DNA of 62,005 bases from Prevotellaceae bacterium UBA4301 (GCA_002395775.1 DGUV01000018.1:304-62308), one strand, 5' to 3'; shown: positions 1-8,701, numbered from the stretch's first letter. Made by a program: numbers and translations. The notes: generated by a model from the letters alone, not told the origin.

Positions 1-1846
1 GGTCGCACATGTCGTAGTCAGTGGACACGGTCTCTGGGTTGTAGTTTATCATCACCGAGCGCAGCCCTTGCTTGCGGATGGTGTTGAGCGCCTGGACGCC
101 ACACCAGTCGAACTCTACGCTGGAGCCGATGCGATAGGCTCCGCTGCCCAGCACCACGATGCTCTTGTCGTCATGGGCAAAGGGGATGTCGTGGGCCACA
201 CCGCTGTAGGTGAGATAGAGGTAGTTGGTCTGGGCGGGATATTCTGCCGCAAGGGTGTCTATCTGCTTCACCATAGGCAGGATGCCCAGCTCCTTACGAC
301 GCTGGCGCACGGCAAGCACGGCATCGTCCATGTCCAACGTCTCCTCCAGACCCAGGGCGCGGGCTATCTGGAAGTCGCTGAAGCCATAGACCTTGGCCTT
401 GCGCAGGAGCTCGGCGTCGAGCGTGGCGAGGCTGCTGCATTCGTGAAGCTTGTTGTCAAGGTTGCGGATGTTCTGGAGCTTGTGGAGGAACCACTTGTCT
501 ATCTTCGTCAGGTCGTGGATCTGGTCGATGGTGTAACCCTGGCGCAGGGCTTTGGAGATGATGAAGACACGCTTGTCCGTGGGTTCGCGCAGAGCCGAAT
601 CGATGTCCTTGATTTCCAGCTCCTTATTCTCCACGAAACCGTGCATCCCCTGCCCTATCATGCGCAGACCCTTCTGGATGGCTTCCTCGAAGGTGCGACC
701 GATGGCCATCACCTCGCCCACCGACTTCATGCTGCTGCCCAGCTCGCGATCGACGCCGCGGAACTTGCCCAGGTCCCAACGGGGAATCTTGCAGACGACA
801 TAGTCGATGGCGGGCTCGAAGAAGGCCGTCGTGGTCTTGGTGACGGAGTTCTTCAGGTCGAAGAGTCCATAGCCGAGGCCCAGCTTGCAGGCTACGAAGG
901 CAAGCGGATAGCCCGTGGCCTTGCTGGCTAAAGCCGACGAGCGGCTCAGGCGGGCGTTGACCTCGATGACGCGATATTCCTCGCTCTGGGTGTCGAAGGC
1001 AAACTGAATGTTACACTCGCCCACGATGCCGATGTGGCGGATGATGCGCAGGCTGAGCTCGCGCAGCTTCTGCACCTCGTGGTTGTTCAGCGTCTGGGCA
1101 GGAGCCACAACGATGGACTCGCCCGTGTGGATGCCCAGGGGGTCGAAGTTCTCCATGCTGCAGACGGCTATGCAATTGTCGTAGCGGTCGCGCACCACCT
1201 CAAACTCAATCTCCTTCCAGCCCTTCAGGCTCTTCTCTACCAAGACCTGAGGCGAGAAGGAGAAGGCCTTCTCTGCCAGGCGGTTCAGCTCCTCCTCATT
1301 GTCGCAGAAGCCAGAACCGAGGCCGCCCAAGGCGAAGGCTGCACGAATGATGACGGGATAGCCCAGCTCCTTGGCAGCCTGGCGAGCCGACTCTATGTCC
1401 TCGCAGGCCTGGCTCTTGATGGTGTTGACGTTTATCTCGTCGAGCCGCTCCACAAAGAGTTCGCGGTCTTCCGTATCGATGATGGCCTGGACGGGAGTGC
1501 CCAGCACCTCCACTCCATACTTCTCCAGTATGCCCTCCTTGAAGAGCGTGACGCCGCAGTTGAGCGCCGTCTGTCCGCCAAAGGCGAGCAGGATGCCCTG
1601 CGGGCGCTCCTTCTCGATGACGCGCTCCACGAAATAGGGGGTTACGGGCAGGAAATAGATGTGGTCGGCAACGCCCTCGCTGGTCTGGACCGTGGCGATG
1701 TTGGGGTTGATGAGTACGGTCTCGATGCCCTCTTCCTTGAGGGCTTTCAGGGCTTGCGAACCGCTGTAGTCGAATTCGCCTGCCTCGCCTATCTTCAGGG
1801 CTCCGGAGCCCAGCAACAGGACTTTCTTGAACTTATTGGCTGGCAT
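1..1846 (-). CDS. carB: Carbamoyl-phosphate synthase large subunit, N-terminal 615 residues (cut by window edge)
   Basis: Reading the minus strand from the ATG at 1846-1844 gives an open frame that runs off the window start. It begins MPANKFKKVLLLGSGALKIG and carries the expected CarB features: the EFDYSGSQA segment, INPNIATVQT, AFGGQTALNCG, IRAAFALGGLGSG and ENF-DPLGIHTGESIVVAP of the first ATP-grasp half. Near the edge comes the start of the second half (MINYNPETVSTDYDMCD). CarB makes carbamoyl phosphate from bicarbonate, ammonia and two ATP for arginine and pyrimidine synthesis, using ammonia channelled from CarA. It starts 3 bases after the carA stop, so the two are co-transcribed and probably translationally coupled. 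The 3' portion (about 460 residues in a full-length enzyme) lies outside the window. Confidence 0.96.
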   Translation of the reverse strand, partial: MPANKFKKVLLLGSGALKIGEAGEFDYSGSQALKALKEEGIETVLINPNIATVQTSEGVADHIYFLPVTPYFVERVIEKERPQGILLAFGGQTALNCGVTLFKEGILEKYGVEVLGTPVQAIIDTEDRELFVERLDEINVNTIKSQACEDIESARQAAKELGYPVIIRAAFALGGLGSGFCDNEEELNRLAEKAFSFSPQVLVEKSLKGWKEIEFEVVRDRYDNCIAVCSMENFDPLGIHTGESIVVAPAQTLNNHEVQKLRELSLRIIRHIGIVGECNIQFAFDTQSEEYRVIEVNARLSRSSALASKATGYPLAFVACKLGLGYGLFDLKNSVTKTTTAFFEPAIDYVVCKIPRWDLGKFRGVDRELGSSMKSVGEVMAIGRTFEEAIQKGLRMIGQGMHGFVENKELEIKDIDSALREPTDKRVFIISKALRQGYTIDQIHDLTKIDKWFLHKLQNIRNLDNKLHECSSLATLDAELLRKAKVYGFSDFQIARALGLEETLDMDDAVLAVRQRRKELGILPMVKQIDTLAAEYPAQTNYLYLTYSGVAHDIPFAHDDKSIVVLGSGAYRIGSSVEFDWCGVQALNTIRKQGLRSVMINYNPETVSTDYDMCD

Positions 1847-1849
1847 AGT

Positions 1850-2932
1850 TTATAGGAGTTTCACGAATTTGTCAAATAAGTCTTCTGCATCCACGGGACC
1901 TGAACAAGCTTCAGGATGGAACTGAGCCGAGAACCAGGGGTTCGACTTGTGGCGAATGCCTTCGTTCGACCCGTCGTTCATGTTCACGAAGAGGGGTTCC
2001 CAGTCGGCTCCCAGCGTCGAGTCGTCAACGGCATAGCCGTGATTCTGAGTGGTGATGTAACAATGTGTCGTACCTATCTGCCGAACGGGTTGGTTGTGGC
2101 TCCGATGGCCGTATTTCAGCTTGTATATCTTGGCGCCGGCGGCCTTAGCCAAGAGTTGATTACCCATGCAGATTCCCATGCAGGGACGCACTACGGGATT
2201 GGCCAGGAACTTGCGTATGTTCTGGACAGTGGCCTCGCAGGTGTCGGGGTTGCCTGGTCCGTTGGCCAGGAAGAGTCCGTCGAACTCCATACCGTTGAAG
2301 TCGTAGTCCCAGGGTACGCGAACCACGTCCACACCACGATTAATAAGGCAGCGGATGATGTTCTCCTTCACACCGCAGTCCACCAGCACCACCTTCTTGG
2401 CATTCGGTTGTTCCGACTTGTAGGTAATGACTTCCTTACAGCTTACTTGCTCAACGAAGTTCACGCCTTCGTACTCTGCCGTAGGAATGTTGTCGGGTTC
2501 ATCGTCGAACAGAATCTTGCCCATCATCACACCGTGCTCGCGCAGCACCTTGGTGAGTTCGCGGGTGTCCACTCCCGTCACACCTGTTATCTGCTCGCGC
2601 TTCAGCCAGTCGGCCAGGCTCTCCTTGGCGTTCCAGTGGCTGTAGGCTTCACTGTAGTCCGTCACGATGATGGCGCGCGGGTGGATGCGGTCGCTCTCCA
2701 TGTAGGTCGTGAGTCCGTTGGGCTCAGTCGTCAGGGCGGGCACTCCGTAGTTTCCCACAAGCGGATAGGTCAGCACCATGAGTTGGCCTTCGTACGAAGG
2801 GTCGGTCAAACTCTCCGGATATCCCATCATGGCAGTATTGAAGACTACCTCGCCGGCCACCGGTTTCTCGTATCCGAACGATGTCCCATGGAACTGGGTC
2901 CCATCGTCCAACAACAATGTCACTTTTCTCAT
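1850..2932 (-). CDS. carA: Carbamoyl-phosphate synthase small (glutaminase) subunit
   Basis: This 360-residue protein has normal CarA length. The N-terminal CarA domain (about 1-150, with AGEVVFNTAMMGYPE) is followed by a class I glutamine amidotransferase domain. The nucleophile is C255 in GICMGNQ, with the H339/E341 pair in QFHPE and the usual GPGNPD oxyanion segment near 225-230. It hydrolyses glutamine and passes ammonia to CarB. The gene lies directly upstream of carB and sits about 230 bases downstream of a TAnnTTTG promoter. The intervening leader contains a terminator hairpin ending about 40 bases before the start codon, so expression is likely controlled by premature termination. Confidence 0.97.
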   Translation of the reverse strand: MRKVTLLLDDGTQFHGTSFGYEKPVAGEVVFNTAMMGYPESLTDPSYEGQLMVLTYPLVGNYGVPALTTEPNGLTTYMESDRIHPRAIIVTDYSEAYSHWNAKESLADWLKREQITGVTGVDTRELTKVLREHGVMMGKILFDDEPDNIPTAEYEGVNFVEQVSCKEVITYKSEQPNAKKVVLVDCGVKENIIRCLINRGVDVVRVPWDYDFNGMEFDGLFLANGPGNPDTCEATVQNIRKFLANPVVRPCMGICMGNQLLAKAAGAKIYKLKYGHRSHNQPVRQIGTTHCYITTQNHGYAVDDSTLGADWEPLFVNMNDGSNEGIRHKSNPWFSAQFHPEACSGPVDAEDLFDKFVKLL

Positions 2933-3165
2933 ATTGTCTGTTTATAAACCTTTTCGTAGCAATTCAGCAGATAAAAAATAAGGGCACGCTTGCCGGTGGT
3001 TGAATACCGGAGGTGCCCATATGAATCTCTCCTGCAAAAGACAGATGCCGCATGGAACGGGATAAATTGGAAAATTCCTGCCCCAACGGAGCTTGCATCC
3101 TTTCCGTGCCCATCGAGGCTACACCGCCTTCGTGTCTCTGCTGTTTCATTAATAATCAGATAATT
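2933..3165 (-). promoter_or_regulatory. Long 5' leader of carAB
   Basis: About 230 transcribed bases precede carA, far longer than the 15-35 base leaders of most genes here. Besides the terminator, the leader holds a 61-codon frame (ATG at 3149, stop at 2964) that runs straight through the terminator hairpin and ends ...PLFFIC. I cannot tell whether it is a real leader peptide or chance. No known riboswitch consensus was recognised by eye. Confidence 0.5.
2971..3018 (-). terminator. Intrinsic terminator hairpin in the carAB leader (probable attenuator)
   Basis: On the minus strand the outer arms GGGCAC (3018-3013) and GTGCCC (2987-2982) enclose an inner stem CCGGT/ACCGG (3010-3006 with 2997-2993). 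The hairpin is followed at once by a run TTATTTTTTAT (2981-2971). It lies between the carA promoter and the carA start, so readthrough is required for carAB expression. An upstream copy of GGGCACG (3111-3105) could pair with CGTGCCC of the 3' arm and act as the competing antiterminator. Confidence 0.7.
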
Positions 3166-3171
3166 TGCGTG

Positions 3172-3179
3172 CAAAGGTA
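3172..3179 (-). promoter_or_regulatory. carAB promoter, -7 box TACCTTTG
   Basis: This is an exact match to the Bacteroidetes TAnnTTTG -7 box, in the gap between the PurF-like stop and carA. No clear TTG -33 element was found. Transcription would begin near 3165. Confidence 0.55.
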
Positions 3180-3281
3180 CGAAAAAATGACCGAAACAGA
3201 AAACTGATGGCCGACTTTTTTTTCCTTATTGCAGCAGTAACTTCACAATGCGCTGAAAATCAGGCCACACCCCCACTCTCG

Positions 3282-4688
3282 CTAAAAATGCGAGGTACCG
3301 TCGAAGCAATGGGTGCAGACCTTCTCCTTGGGCAGCCCGATGCTGCGGATGAGGATTTCGAGCGTGTTGAACTTCAGCGAGGTGAGTCCCAGGCGCGAAC
3401 CGATTTCCTCCACCATCTGATGATACTTGGGCGAGTCGGACTTGGCATACTCCTCCAGGCTCTTGTTGGGGTCGCCCTCCAGGTCGGCAATCACGCGGCG
3501 CGTGATGAGCTCAAGGTCGCTCTTCGATGCCGAGAAGTTGAGGAAGGGACACCCATAGATGAGCGGCGGGCAGGCTATGCGCATGTGTACCTCCTTGGCG
3601 CCCAGGTCGAACAGGCCGCGGATGTTGTCGCGAAGCTGCGTACCGCGCACGATGCTATCGTCGCAGAAGAGGCAACGCTTGCCGTTGAGCATGTCGCGGT
3701 TGGGGATGAGCTTCATCTTGGCCACAAGGTCGCGCGTCTCCTGCGTAGAGGGCATGAAGCTGCGCGGCCAGGTCGGGGTGTACTTGGATATGGCTCTGCG
3801 GAAAGGAACTCCCAAACCTTCGGCATAGCCTGTGGCCATACCCACGCCGCTGTCTGGAATGCCGCTCACGCTGTCCACCTCCACATGGTCCTCCTTAGCC
3901 ATTTCCAGGCCACACTGGTGGCGCATGTCCTCGACGTTGCGTCCTTCGTAGGTGGAAGTGGGAAATCCGTAATAGACCCACAGGAACGAGCACACCTGCA
4001 TCTCGCGCTCAGGCTTGCGCAGCTGTTCCACACCATCGGGTGTCAGCCTCACCACCTCGCCTGGGCCCACGAACCTTTCCACCTCGAAATCCAGGTTGGG
4101 GAACGACGTGCTCTCCGACGATGCTGCATAGGCTCCGTCCTTCCGACCGATGATGATGGGTGTTCGTCCCAGACGGTCGCGCGCTGCAATCAGTCCGTCC
4201 TCCGTCAGTATGAGCATGGAGCAGGAACCTATTACCTTATTATATACATTCTCAATGCCGCTCACCCAGTCCTTACCACGAGTAATCAGGTGGGCCACAA
4301 GTTCCGTGGGGTTGGTTCGTCCTGAGGACATTTCCGAGAAGTGACCGCCGTCGTCGAGCAATTCGTTGGCTATCTCTTCCAGGTTATTGATTTTCCCAAC
4401 GGTGACAATAGCCATACGCCCCAGGTGGGAACGCATCAGAATGGGCTGAGGGTCTGTGTCAGAAATCACGCCAATGCCACTGTTGCCCTCAAACTTTCCA
4501 AGTTCGTCGCCGAAACGGTTGCGGAAATAGGCATTCTCCAGATTGTGGATGCTGCGGAAGAATCCTTTGCGGGCTGAGAAGGTGGCCAAGCCGCCGCGTT
4601 TGGTACCAAGATGTGAATTGTAGTCGGTGCCGTAGTATAGGTCTAATATACACGGTTTAGTGGAGATGGTTCCGAAAAAGCCTCCCAT
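3282..4688 (-). CDS. PurF-like amidophosphoribosyltransferase homologue lacking the N-terminal catalytic cysteine
   Basis: This 468-residue protein keeps the two-domain PurF layout. The N-terminal Ntn/glutaminase-like half is about residues 1-235. The phosphoribosyltransferase half has CSFLWVYYGFPTS (233-245), the SGIPDSG loop (275-281) and the PRPP-binding signature DDSIVRGT (343-350). In true PurF the nucleophile is a cysteine directly after the initiator Met or after a short propeptide. Here the protein starts MGGFFGTIST, residue 2 is Gly and the nearest Cys is C13. The HRGQ motif reads HLGTKRGG. Glutamine-dependent activity is therefore doubtful, while PRPP binding looks intact. The start is fixed by a promoter 30 bases upstream. 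I recall similar MGGFFG proteins in other Bacteroidales, so this is probably a family trait and not a local mutation. A separate canonical PurF is not in the window. Confidence 0.85.
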   Translation of the reverse strand: MGGFFGTISTKPCILDLYYGTDYNSHLGTKRGGLATFSARKGFFRSIHNLENAYFRNRFGDELGKFEGNSGIGVISDTDPQPILMRSHLGRMAIVTVGKINNLEEIANELLDDGGHFSEMSSGRTNPTELVAHLITRGKDWVSGIENVYNKVIGSCSMLILTEDGLIAARDRLGRTPIIIGRKDGAYAASSESTSFPNLDFEVERFVGPGEVVRLTPDGVEQLRKPEREMQVCSFLWVYYGFPTSTYEGRNVEDMRHQCGLEMAKEDHVEVDSVSGIPDSGVGMATGYAEGLGVPFRRAISKYTPTWPRSFMPSTQETRDLVAKMKLIPNRDMLNGKRCLFCDDSIVRGTQLRDNIRGLFDLGAKEVHMRIACPPLIYGCPFLNFSASKSDLELITRRVIADLEGDPNKSLEEYAKSDSPKYHQMVEEIGSRLGLTSLKFNTLEILIRSIGLPKEKVCTHCFDGTSHF

Positions 4689-4716
4689 ACTGCTCTACTT
4701 TTTAGTTTTGAGGTCG

Positions 4717-4747
4717 CAAAGTTATAAATAATCTCAAACATATGCAA
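4717..4747 (-). promoter_or_regulatory. Promoter of the PurF-like gene (TTG / TAACTTTG)
   Basis: TAACTTTG on the minus strand (4724-4717) is preceded by TTG (4747-4745) with 20 bases between. This predicts a leader of about 23 bases to the ATG at 4688. Confidence 0.65.
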
Positions 4748-4776
4748 GAATGACAGGGGCTTTTCTATCTCCGTTT

Positions 4777-4807
4777 TTTGCTGTTAATGAATATTTTTGT
4801 ATCTTTG
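4777..4807 (+). promoter_or_regulatory. guaA promoter (TTTG / TATCTTTG)
   Basis: TTTG at 4777-4780 is followed after 19 bases by TATCTTTG at 4800-4807. This puts transcription start near 4813 and leaves a leader of about 25 bases. Longer upstream frames of guaA start inside this promoter and can be excluded. Confidence 0.75.
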
Positions 4808-4837
4808 TCGGCAAAACAGACAAACAAAATCACTACC

Positions 4838-6385
4838 ATGCAGGAAAAGATTATCATCCTCGACTTTGGAAGCCAGACGACTCAGCTGATTGCCAGACGA
4901 CTGCGCGAGCTGGACACGTTCTGCGAAATCCTTCCCTACAACAAGTTCCCCAAGGACGACCCCAGCGTCATCGGCGTCATCCTGGCTGGCTCGCCCTACA
5001 GTGTCTATGACCCTGAAGCCTTCAAGGTGGACCTCACGCAGTTCCTTGGCCGCATGCCCGTCCTGGGTATTTGTTATGGTGCCCAATTCATCAGCCACAC
5101 GTTGGGAGGACGGGTGGAACCTGCCAACAGCCGCGAATATGGCCGCGCCAAGCTGACCGTGAGCGACACGGAGAGCCCGCTCCTGCGAGGGTTTGAACCA
5201 GGCAGCCAGGTGTGGATGAGCCACGGAGATACCATCACCGCTCTGCCCGAGGGCTATCATGCCATCGCCTCCACCGACAGCGTGCGCTTTGCCGCCTATC
5301 AGGCCGACGACTTGCCCGTCTATGGTGTGCAGTTCCATCCCGAGGTGGCCCACTCGCTCCAAGGCACACTGCTGCTCAAGAACTTCGTGGTGGACATCTG
5401 CGGGGGACATCAGGACTGGAGCCCTGCCAACTTCATCGACACCACAGTCGAAGAACTGCGTCAGCAAATTGGCTCCGACCGCGTCATCCTCGGCCTCTCA
5501 GGGGGAGTCGATAGTTCGGTGGCCGCCGTCCTGCTCAATCGTGCCATCGGCCACCAGCTCACCTGCATCTTCGTGGATCATGGCCTGTTGCGCAAGGATG
5601 AGTTCCAGAAGGTGATGAACGACTACGAATGCCTGGGACTGAACGTAGTGGGCGTGGACGCCTCGGAAAAGTTCTTTGCTGACCTTGACGGAGTGACCGA
5701 ACCCGAGCGCAAGCGCAAAATCATTGGCCGCGACTTCATCGAGGTCTTCGACCAGGAGGCTAAGAAAATCATCGCACAGAGCGGCGAGGGTGGCGAGGTA
5801 AAATGGCTGGCCCAAGGCACCATCTATCCCGACCGCATCGAGAGCCTGAACATCACGGGCAAGGTCATCAAGAGCCACCACAACGTGGGCGGACTGCCCG
5901 AGGAGATGCGCCTGCAACTGTGCGAACCTCTGAAGTGGCTGTTCAAGGACGAAGTGCGCCGCGTGGGACGCCAGCTGGGAATGCCTGAGCACCTCATCGG
6001 TCGCCACCCCTTCCCTGGTCCTGGTCTTGCCGTACGCATTCTGGGAGCTATTACGCGCGAGAAAGTGCGCGTCCTGCAGGAGGCCGACGACATCTTCATC
6101 GAGGGTCTGCGCCAGTGGGGTCTCTACGACCAAGTGTGGCAAGCCGGAGCCATCCTGCTCTCCGAGGTGAAGAGCGTGGGTGTCATGGGTGACGAGCGCA
6201 CCTATGAGAATCCCGTTGCCCTTCGTGCAGTGACAAGTAGTGACGCAATGACTGCCGACTGGGCCCACCTGCCCTACGACTTCCTGGCCCACGTCTCGAA
6301 CGAAATAATAAATAAGGTAAAGGGAGTGAACCGCGTTTGCTACGACATCTCCTCAAAGCCGCCAGCAACCATCGAGTGGGAGTAA
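4838..6385 (+). CDS. guaA: GMP synthase (glutamine-hydrolysing)
   Basis: This 515-residue enzyme converts XMP, ATP and glutamine to GMP. The class I amidotransferase domain has the nucleophile C79 in GICYGAQ and H167/E169 in QFHPE. The ATP-pyrophosphatase P-loop is SGGVDS (221-226). The C-terminal dimerisation/XMP-binding domain ends in the conserved SKPPATIEWE. The start MQEKIIILDFGSQ matches the family; an in-frame upstream ATG at 4778 lies within the promoter. The next gene follows after only 22 bases on the same strand, so guaA may share a transcript with the amino-sugar salvage pair. Confidence 0.97.
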   Translation: MQEKIIILDFGSQTTQLIARRLRELDTFCEILPYNKFPKDDPSVIGVILAGSPYSVYDPEAFKVDLTQFLGRMPVLGICYGAQFISHTLGGRVEPANSREYGRAKLTVSDTESPLLRGFEPGSQVWMSHGDTITALPEGYHAIASTDSVRFAAYQADDLPVYGVQFHPEVAHSLQGTLLLKNFVVDICGGHQDWSPANFIDTTVEELRQQIGSDRVILGLSGGVDSSVAAVLLNRAIGHQLTCIFVDHGLLRKDEFQKVMNDYECLGLNVVGVDASEKFFADLDGVTEPERKRKIIGRDFIEVFDQEAKKIIAQSGEGGEVKWLAQGTIYPDRIESLNITGKVIKSHHNVGGLPEEMRLQLCEPLKWLFKDEVRRVGRQLGMPEHLIGRHPFPGPGLAVRILGAITREKVRVLQEADDIFIEGLRQWGLYDQVWQAGAILLSEVKSVGVMGDERTYENPVALRAVTSSDAMTADWAHLPYDFLAHVSNEIINKVKGVNRVCYDISSKPPATIEWE

Positions 6386-6407
6386 ACAAAAAGATGACGA
6401 GAACGAG

Positions 6408-7973
6408 ATGGATGACTTAAGAAAACTGTACTGGCAGTGGAGCGGTAAACAGGCCACGCAGTGCCAGGAAATCAAAGGGAGCGGAAGCAACCGCAGCTAC
6501 TACAGGCTGACGGCAGAGAACGGGGAAAGTGTAATCGGAGTCGTCGGGACATCGAGGGACGAGAATCATGCCTTCATCTACCTGGCACGTCACTTCACCC
6601 AACGGAAACTGCCCGTTCCGCGCGTGCTGGCCGTGAGCGACGATGGGCTGCGCTATCTGCAGACCGACCTTGGCAACACAAGTCTCTTCGACGCCCTGAA
6701 GAAGGGGCGCGAGGCGGGCGGTCGATACACGCAGAACGAACGCGAACTGCTCAGGCGCACCATTGCCCAACTGCCCAACCTGCAGATTCGCGGCGCACGC
6801 GGCCTCGACTTCTCACACTGCTACCCACAAGCCGAGATGGACAGGACCAACGTCCTCTTTGACCTCAATTACTTCAAATATTGCTTCCTCAAGCCCGTCA
6901 ACATCGACTTTCATGAATTGAAGCTTGAGGCTTCCTTCCAACTCATGGCCAAGGACCTTACAGAGGGAGACGATGGTTTGGGCAACACGCCTTCATTTCT
7001 CTATCGCGACTTCCAAGCGCGCAACGTCATGCTCGATGCCGACAACAATCCTTGGTTCATCGACTTTCAGGGCGGACGTCGCGGACCCGTTCAGTACGAC
7101 GTAGCCTCGTTCCTTTGGCAGGCTTCGGCTCAATATTCACCAGAACTGAGGCAGGAACTCATCGACGTTTACATTCAGTCGCTGAAACAATATACGGAAG
7201 TCAACGAGGCGCGCTTCCGCGAGAAACTGAGCCTCTTTGTGCTCTTCCGCCTGCTCCAGGTGCTTGGGGCCTATGGATTCAGAGGCTACTTTGAGCGCAA
7301 GCGCCACTTCCTCGAAAGTATCCCGCCTGCTATGCAGAACCTGCGCCAGCTGCTGGCCGAAGGTGGTTGTCCCTACCCTTACCTCAATCAGGTACTGACA
7401 GACCTTGTGGGGCAACCCCAGTTTGCACCTCTGCCTCAGGAGCCTGCAACCCGGGCCGATGGCTACAAAACAACAGAGAACAACCCATATACGGCACATC
7501 CGGCCGACGGACCAGCCACCTTCTCGAAATACGACGGACGGGGACCGCTGCGCGTCCGGGTGTTCAGCTTTTCCTATAGAAAAGGCATACCCGAGGACGA
7601 AAGCGGCAATGGTGGAGGCTATGTGTTTGACTGCCGCTCCACCCACAATCCTGGCCGATATGAGCCATACAAGAAACTCACAGGACTGGACGAACCGGTC
7701 ATCCGTTTCCTTGAGGACGACGGCGAGATATTGAACTTCCTGGAAAGTGTCTATCGGCTTGCTGACGCTCATGTGCGGCGCTACATGCAGCGCGGATTCA
7801 CCGACCTCATGTTCTCATTTGGCTGCACTGGCGGCCAGCATCGCAGCGTCTATTGCGCACAACATCTGGCCGAACGACTCAACAAGGAATTTGGCGTGGA
7901 GGTCGTCATCAACCATCGTGAACAGGGCATCAACCAAACGCTGCCTGCCCGCCCATTTACTCTGGAAGCATGA
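6408..7973 (+). CDS. Anomeric sugar kinase (AmgK-like, APH fold) fused to a RapZ C-terminal domain
   Basis: This 521-residue protein is two-part. Residues 1-335 are an aminoglycoside-phosphotransferase-type kinase: catalytic D201 and N206 in YRDFQARN, metal-binding D219 in FIDFQGGRRGP, and the nucleotide-loop region GSGSNRSYYRL (25-35). Residues about 381-508 match the C-terminal domain of RapZ, including GCTGGQHRS (472-480) and the FSFSYRKGIP segment. Together with the overlapping MurU-like gene, the kinase is most likely the AmgK step that phosphorylates MurNAc/GlcNAc at C1 during peptidoglycan recycling. In enterobacterial RapZ this C-terminal region binds glucosamine-6-phosphate and small RNA, so a sensing role here is a reasonable inference. 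The segment about 340-380 is a low-conservation linker. Exact sugar specificity cannot be read from sequence. Confidence 0.82.
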   Translation: MDDLRKLYWQWSGKQATQCQEIKGSGSNRSYYRLTAENGESVIGVVGTSRDENHAFIYLARHFTQRKLPVPRVLAVSDDGLRYLQTDLGNTSLFDALKKGREAGGRYTQNERELLRRTIAQLPNLQIRGARGLDFSHCYPQAEMDRTNVLFDLNYFKYCFLKPVNIDFHELKLEASFQLMAKDLTEGDDGLGNTPSFLYRDFQARNVMLDADNNPWFIDFQGGRRGPVQYDVASFLWQASAQYSPELRQELIDVYIQSLKQYTEVNEARFREKLSLFVLFRLLQVLGAYGFRGYFERKRHFLESIPPAMQNLRQLLAEGGCPYPYLNQVLTDLVGQPQFAPLPQEPATRADGYKTTENNPYTAHPADGPATFSKYDGRGPLRVRVFSFSYRKGIPEDESGNGGGYVFDCRSTHNPGRYEPYKKLTGLDEPVIRFLEDDGEILNFLESVYRLADAHVRRYMQRGFTDLMFSFGCTGGQHRSVYCAQHLAERLNKEFGVEVVINHREQGINQTLPARPFTLEA

Positions 7974-8701
7974 AAGCTATGATTTTTGCCGCTGGGCTCG
8001 GCACAAGACTAAAGCCCCTTACTGACCACATGCCCAAGGCCCTTGTCCCGCTGAACGGGAAACCACTTCTCGGGATTCTGCTCGACAAACTGGGAAATTG
8101 CGGATTCGACGACGTGGTCATCAACATCCATCACTTTGCCGACATGATTGAAGAGTGGGCCAAAGAAGAGAGGCCAGACAACCTTCGTATCCGATTCTCT
8201 GACGAGCGCCAACAACTACTGGAGACAGGAGGCGGCATACGCCATGCTCGCCCCTTGCTGGAAGATGCCGAACGGTTTCTTATCCACAATGTGGACATTC
8301 TCTCTAACTGCAACCTACCACAATTCATGGCCGCAGGACGGGAGGCTGAAGCCACACTGCTCGTGAGCCAGCGCGAAACACAACGCTATCTGCTCTTCGA
8401 CGACCAGCATCGGCTGGTGGGCTGGACCAACACGGCCACAGGGGAAGTGCGCTCGCCCTACCCCGAGCTGAATCCTAACCAATGCCATCGTAGGGCCTTT
8501 GCCGGCATCCACCAGATGTCCACATCACTATTCCCGCTGATGGACAAATGGCCGGAGAAATTCTCTATCATCGACTTCTACCTCTCCATCTGCGCATCGC
8601 ATTGCATTATGGCCTACGAACAGCCCAACCTGCGCCTGATGGACGTAGGAAAGATTGCCACGCTGTCACAGGCCGAGCAGTTTGCGCAGGAACTTGCGTG
8701 A
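7970..8701 (+). CDS. MurU-like sugar-1-phosphate nucleotidyltransferase
   Basis: This 243-residue protein begins with the nucleotidyltransferase signature AAGLGTRLKPLTDHMPKAL (7-25; G-x-G-T-R and catalytic Lys). It has a typical single GT-A fold core with VDILS (about 109-113) as the metal-binding Asp region and no left-handed beta-helix tail, as in MurU and short RmlA/RfbF-type enzymes. Its ATG overlaps the stop of the kinase-RapZ gene by 4 bases (ATGA), implying coupled translation. With an AmgK-type kinase upstream, the likely reaction is MurNAc-1-phosphate plus UTP to UDP-MurNAc. A mannose- or glucose-1-phosphate substrate remains possible. Confidence 0.8.
   Translation: MKAMIFAAGLGTRLKPLTDHMPKALVPLNGKPLLGILLDKLGNCGFDDVVINIHHFADMIEEWAKEERPDNLRIRFSDERQQLLETGGGIRHARPLLEDAERFLIHNVDILSNCNLPQFMAAGREAEATLLVSQRETQRYLLFDDQHRLVGWTNTATGEVRSPYPELNPNQCHRRAFAGIHQMSTSLFPLMDKWPEKFSIIDFYLSICASHCIMAYEQPNLRLMDVGKIATLSQAEQFAQELA

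Noticed and set aside
68..1855. Long plus-strand frames over the left edge
   Set aside because: They are shadows of carB on the minus strand, which has the full family motifs.
2929..3174. 81-codon minus-strand frame before carA
   Set aside because: Its ATG lies within the carAB promoter box, so it would not be transcribed from that promoter; the sequence is better explained as leader RNA.
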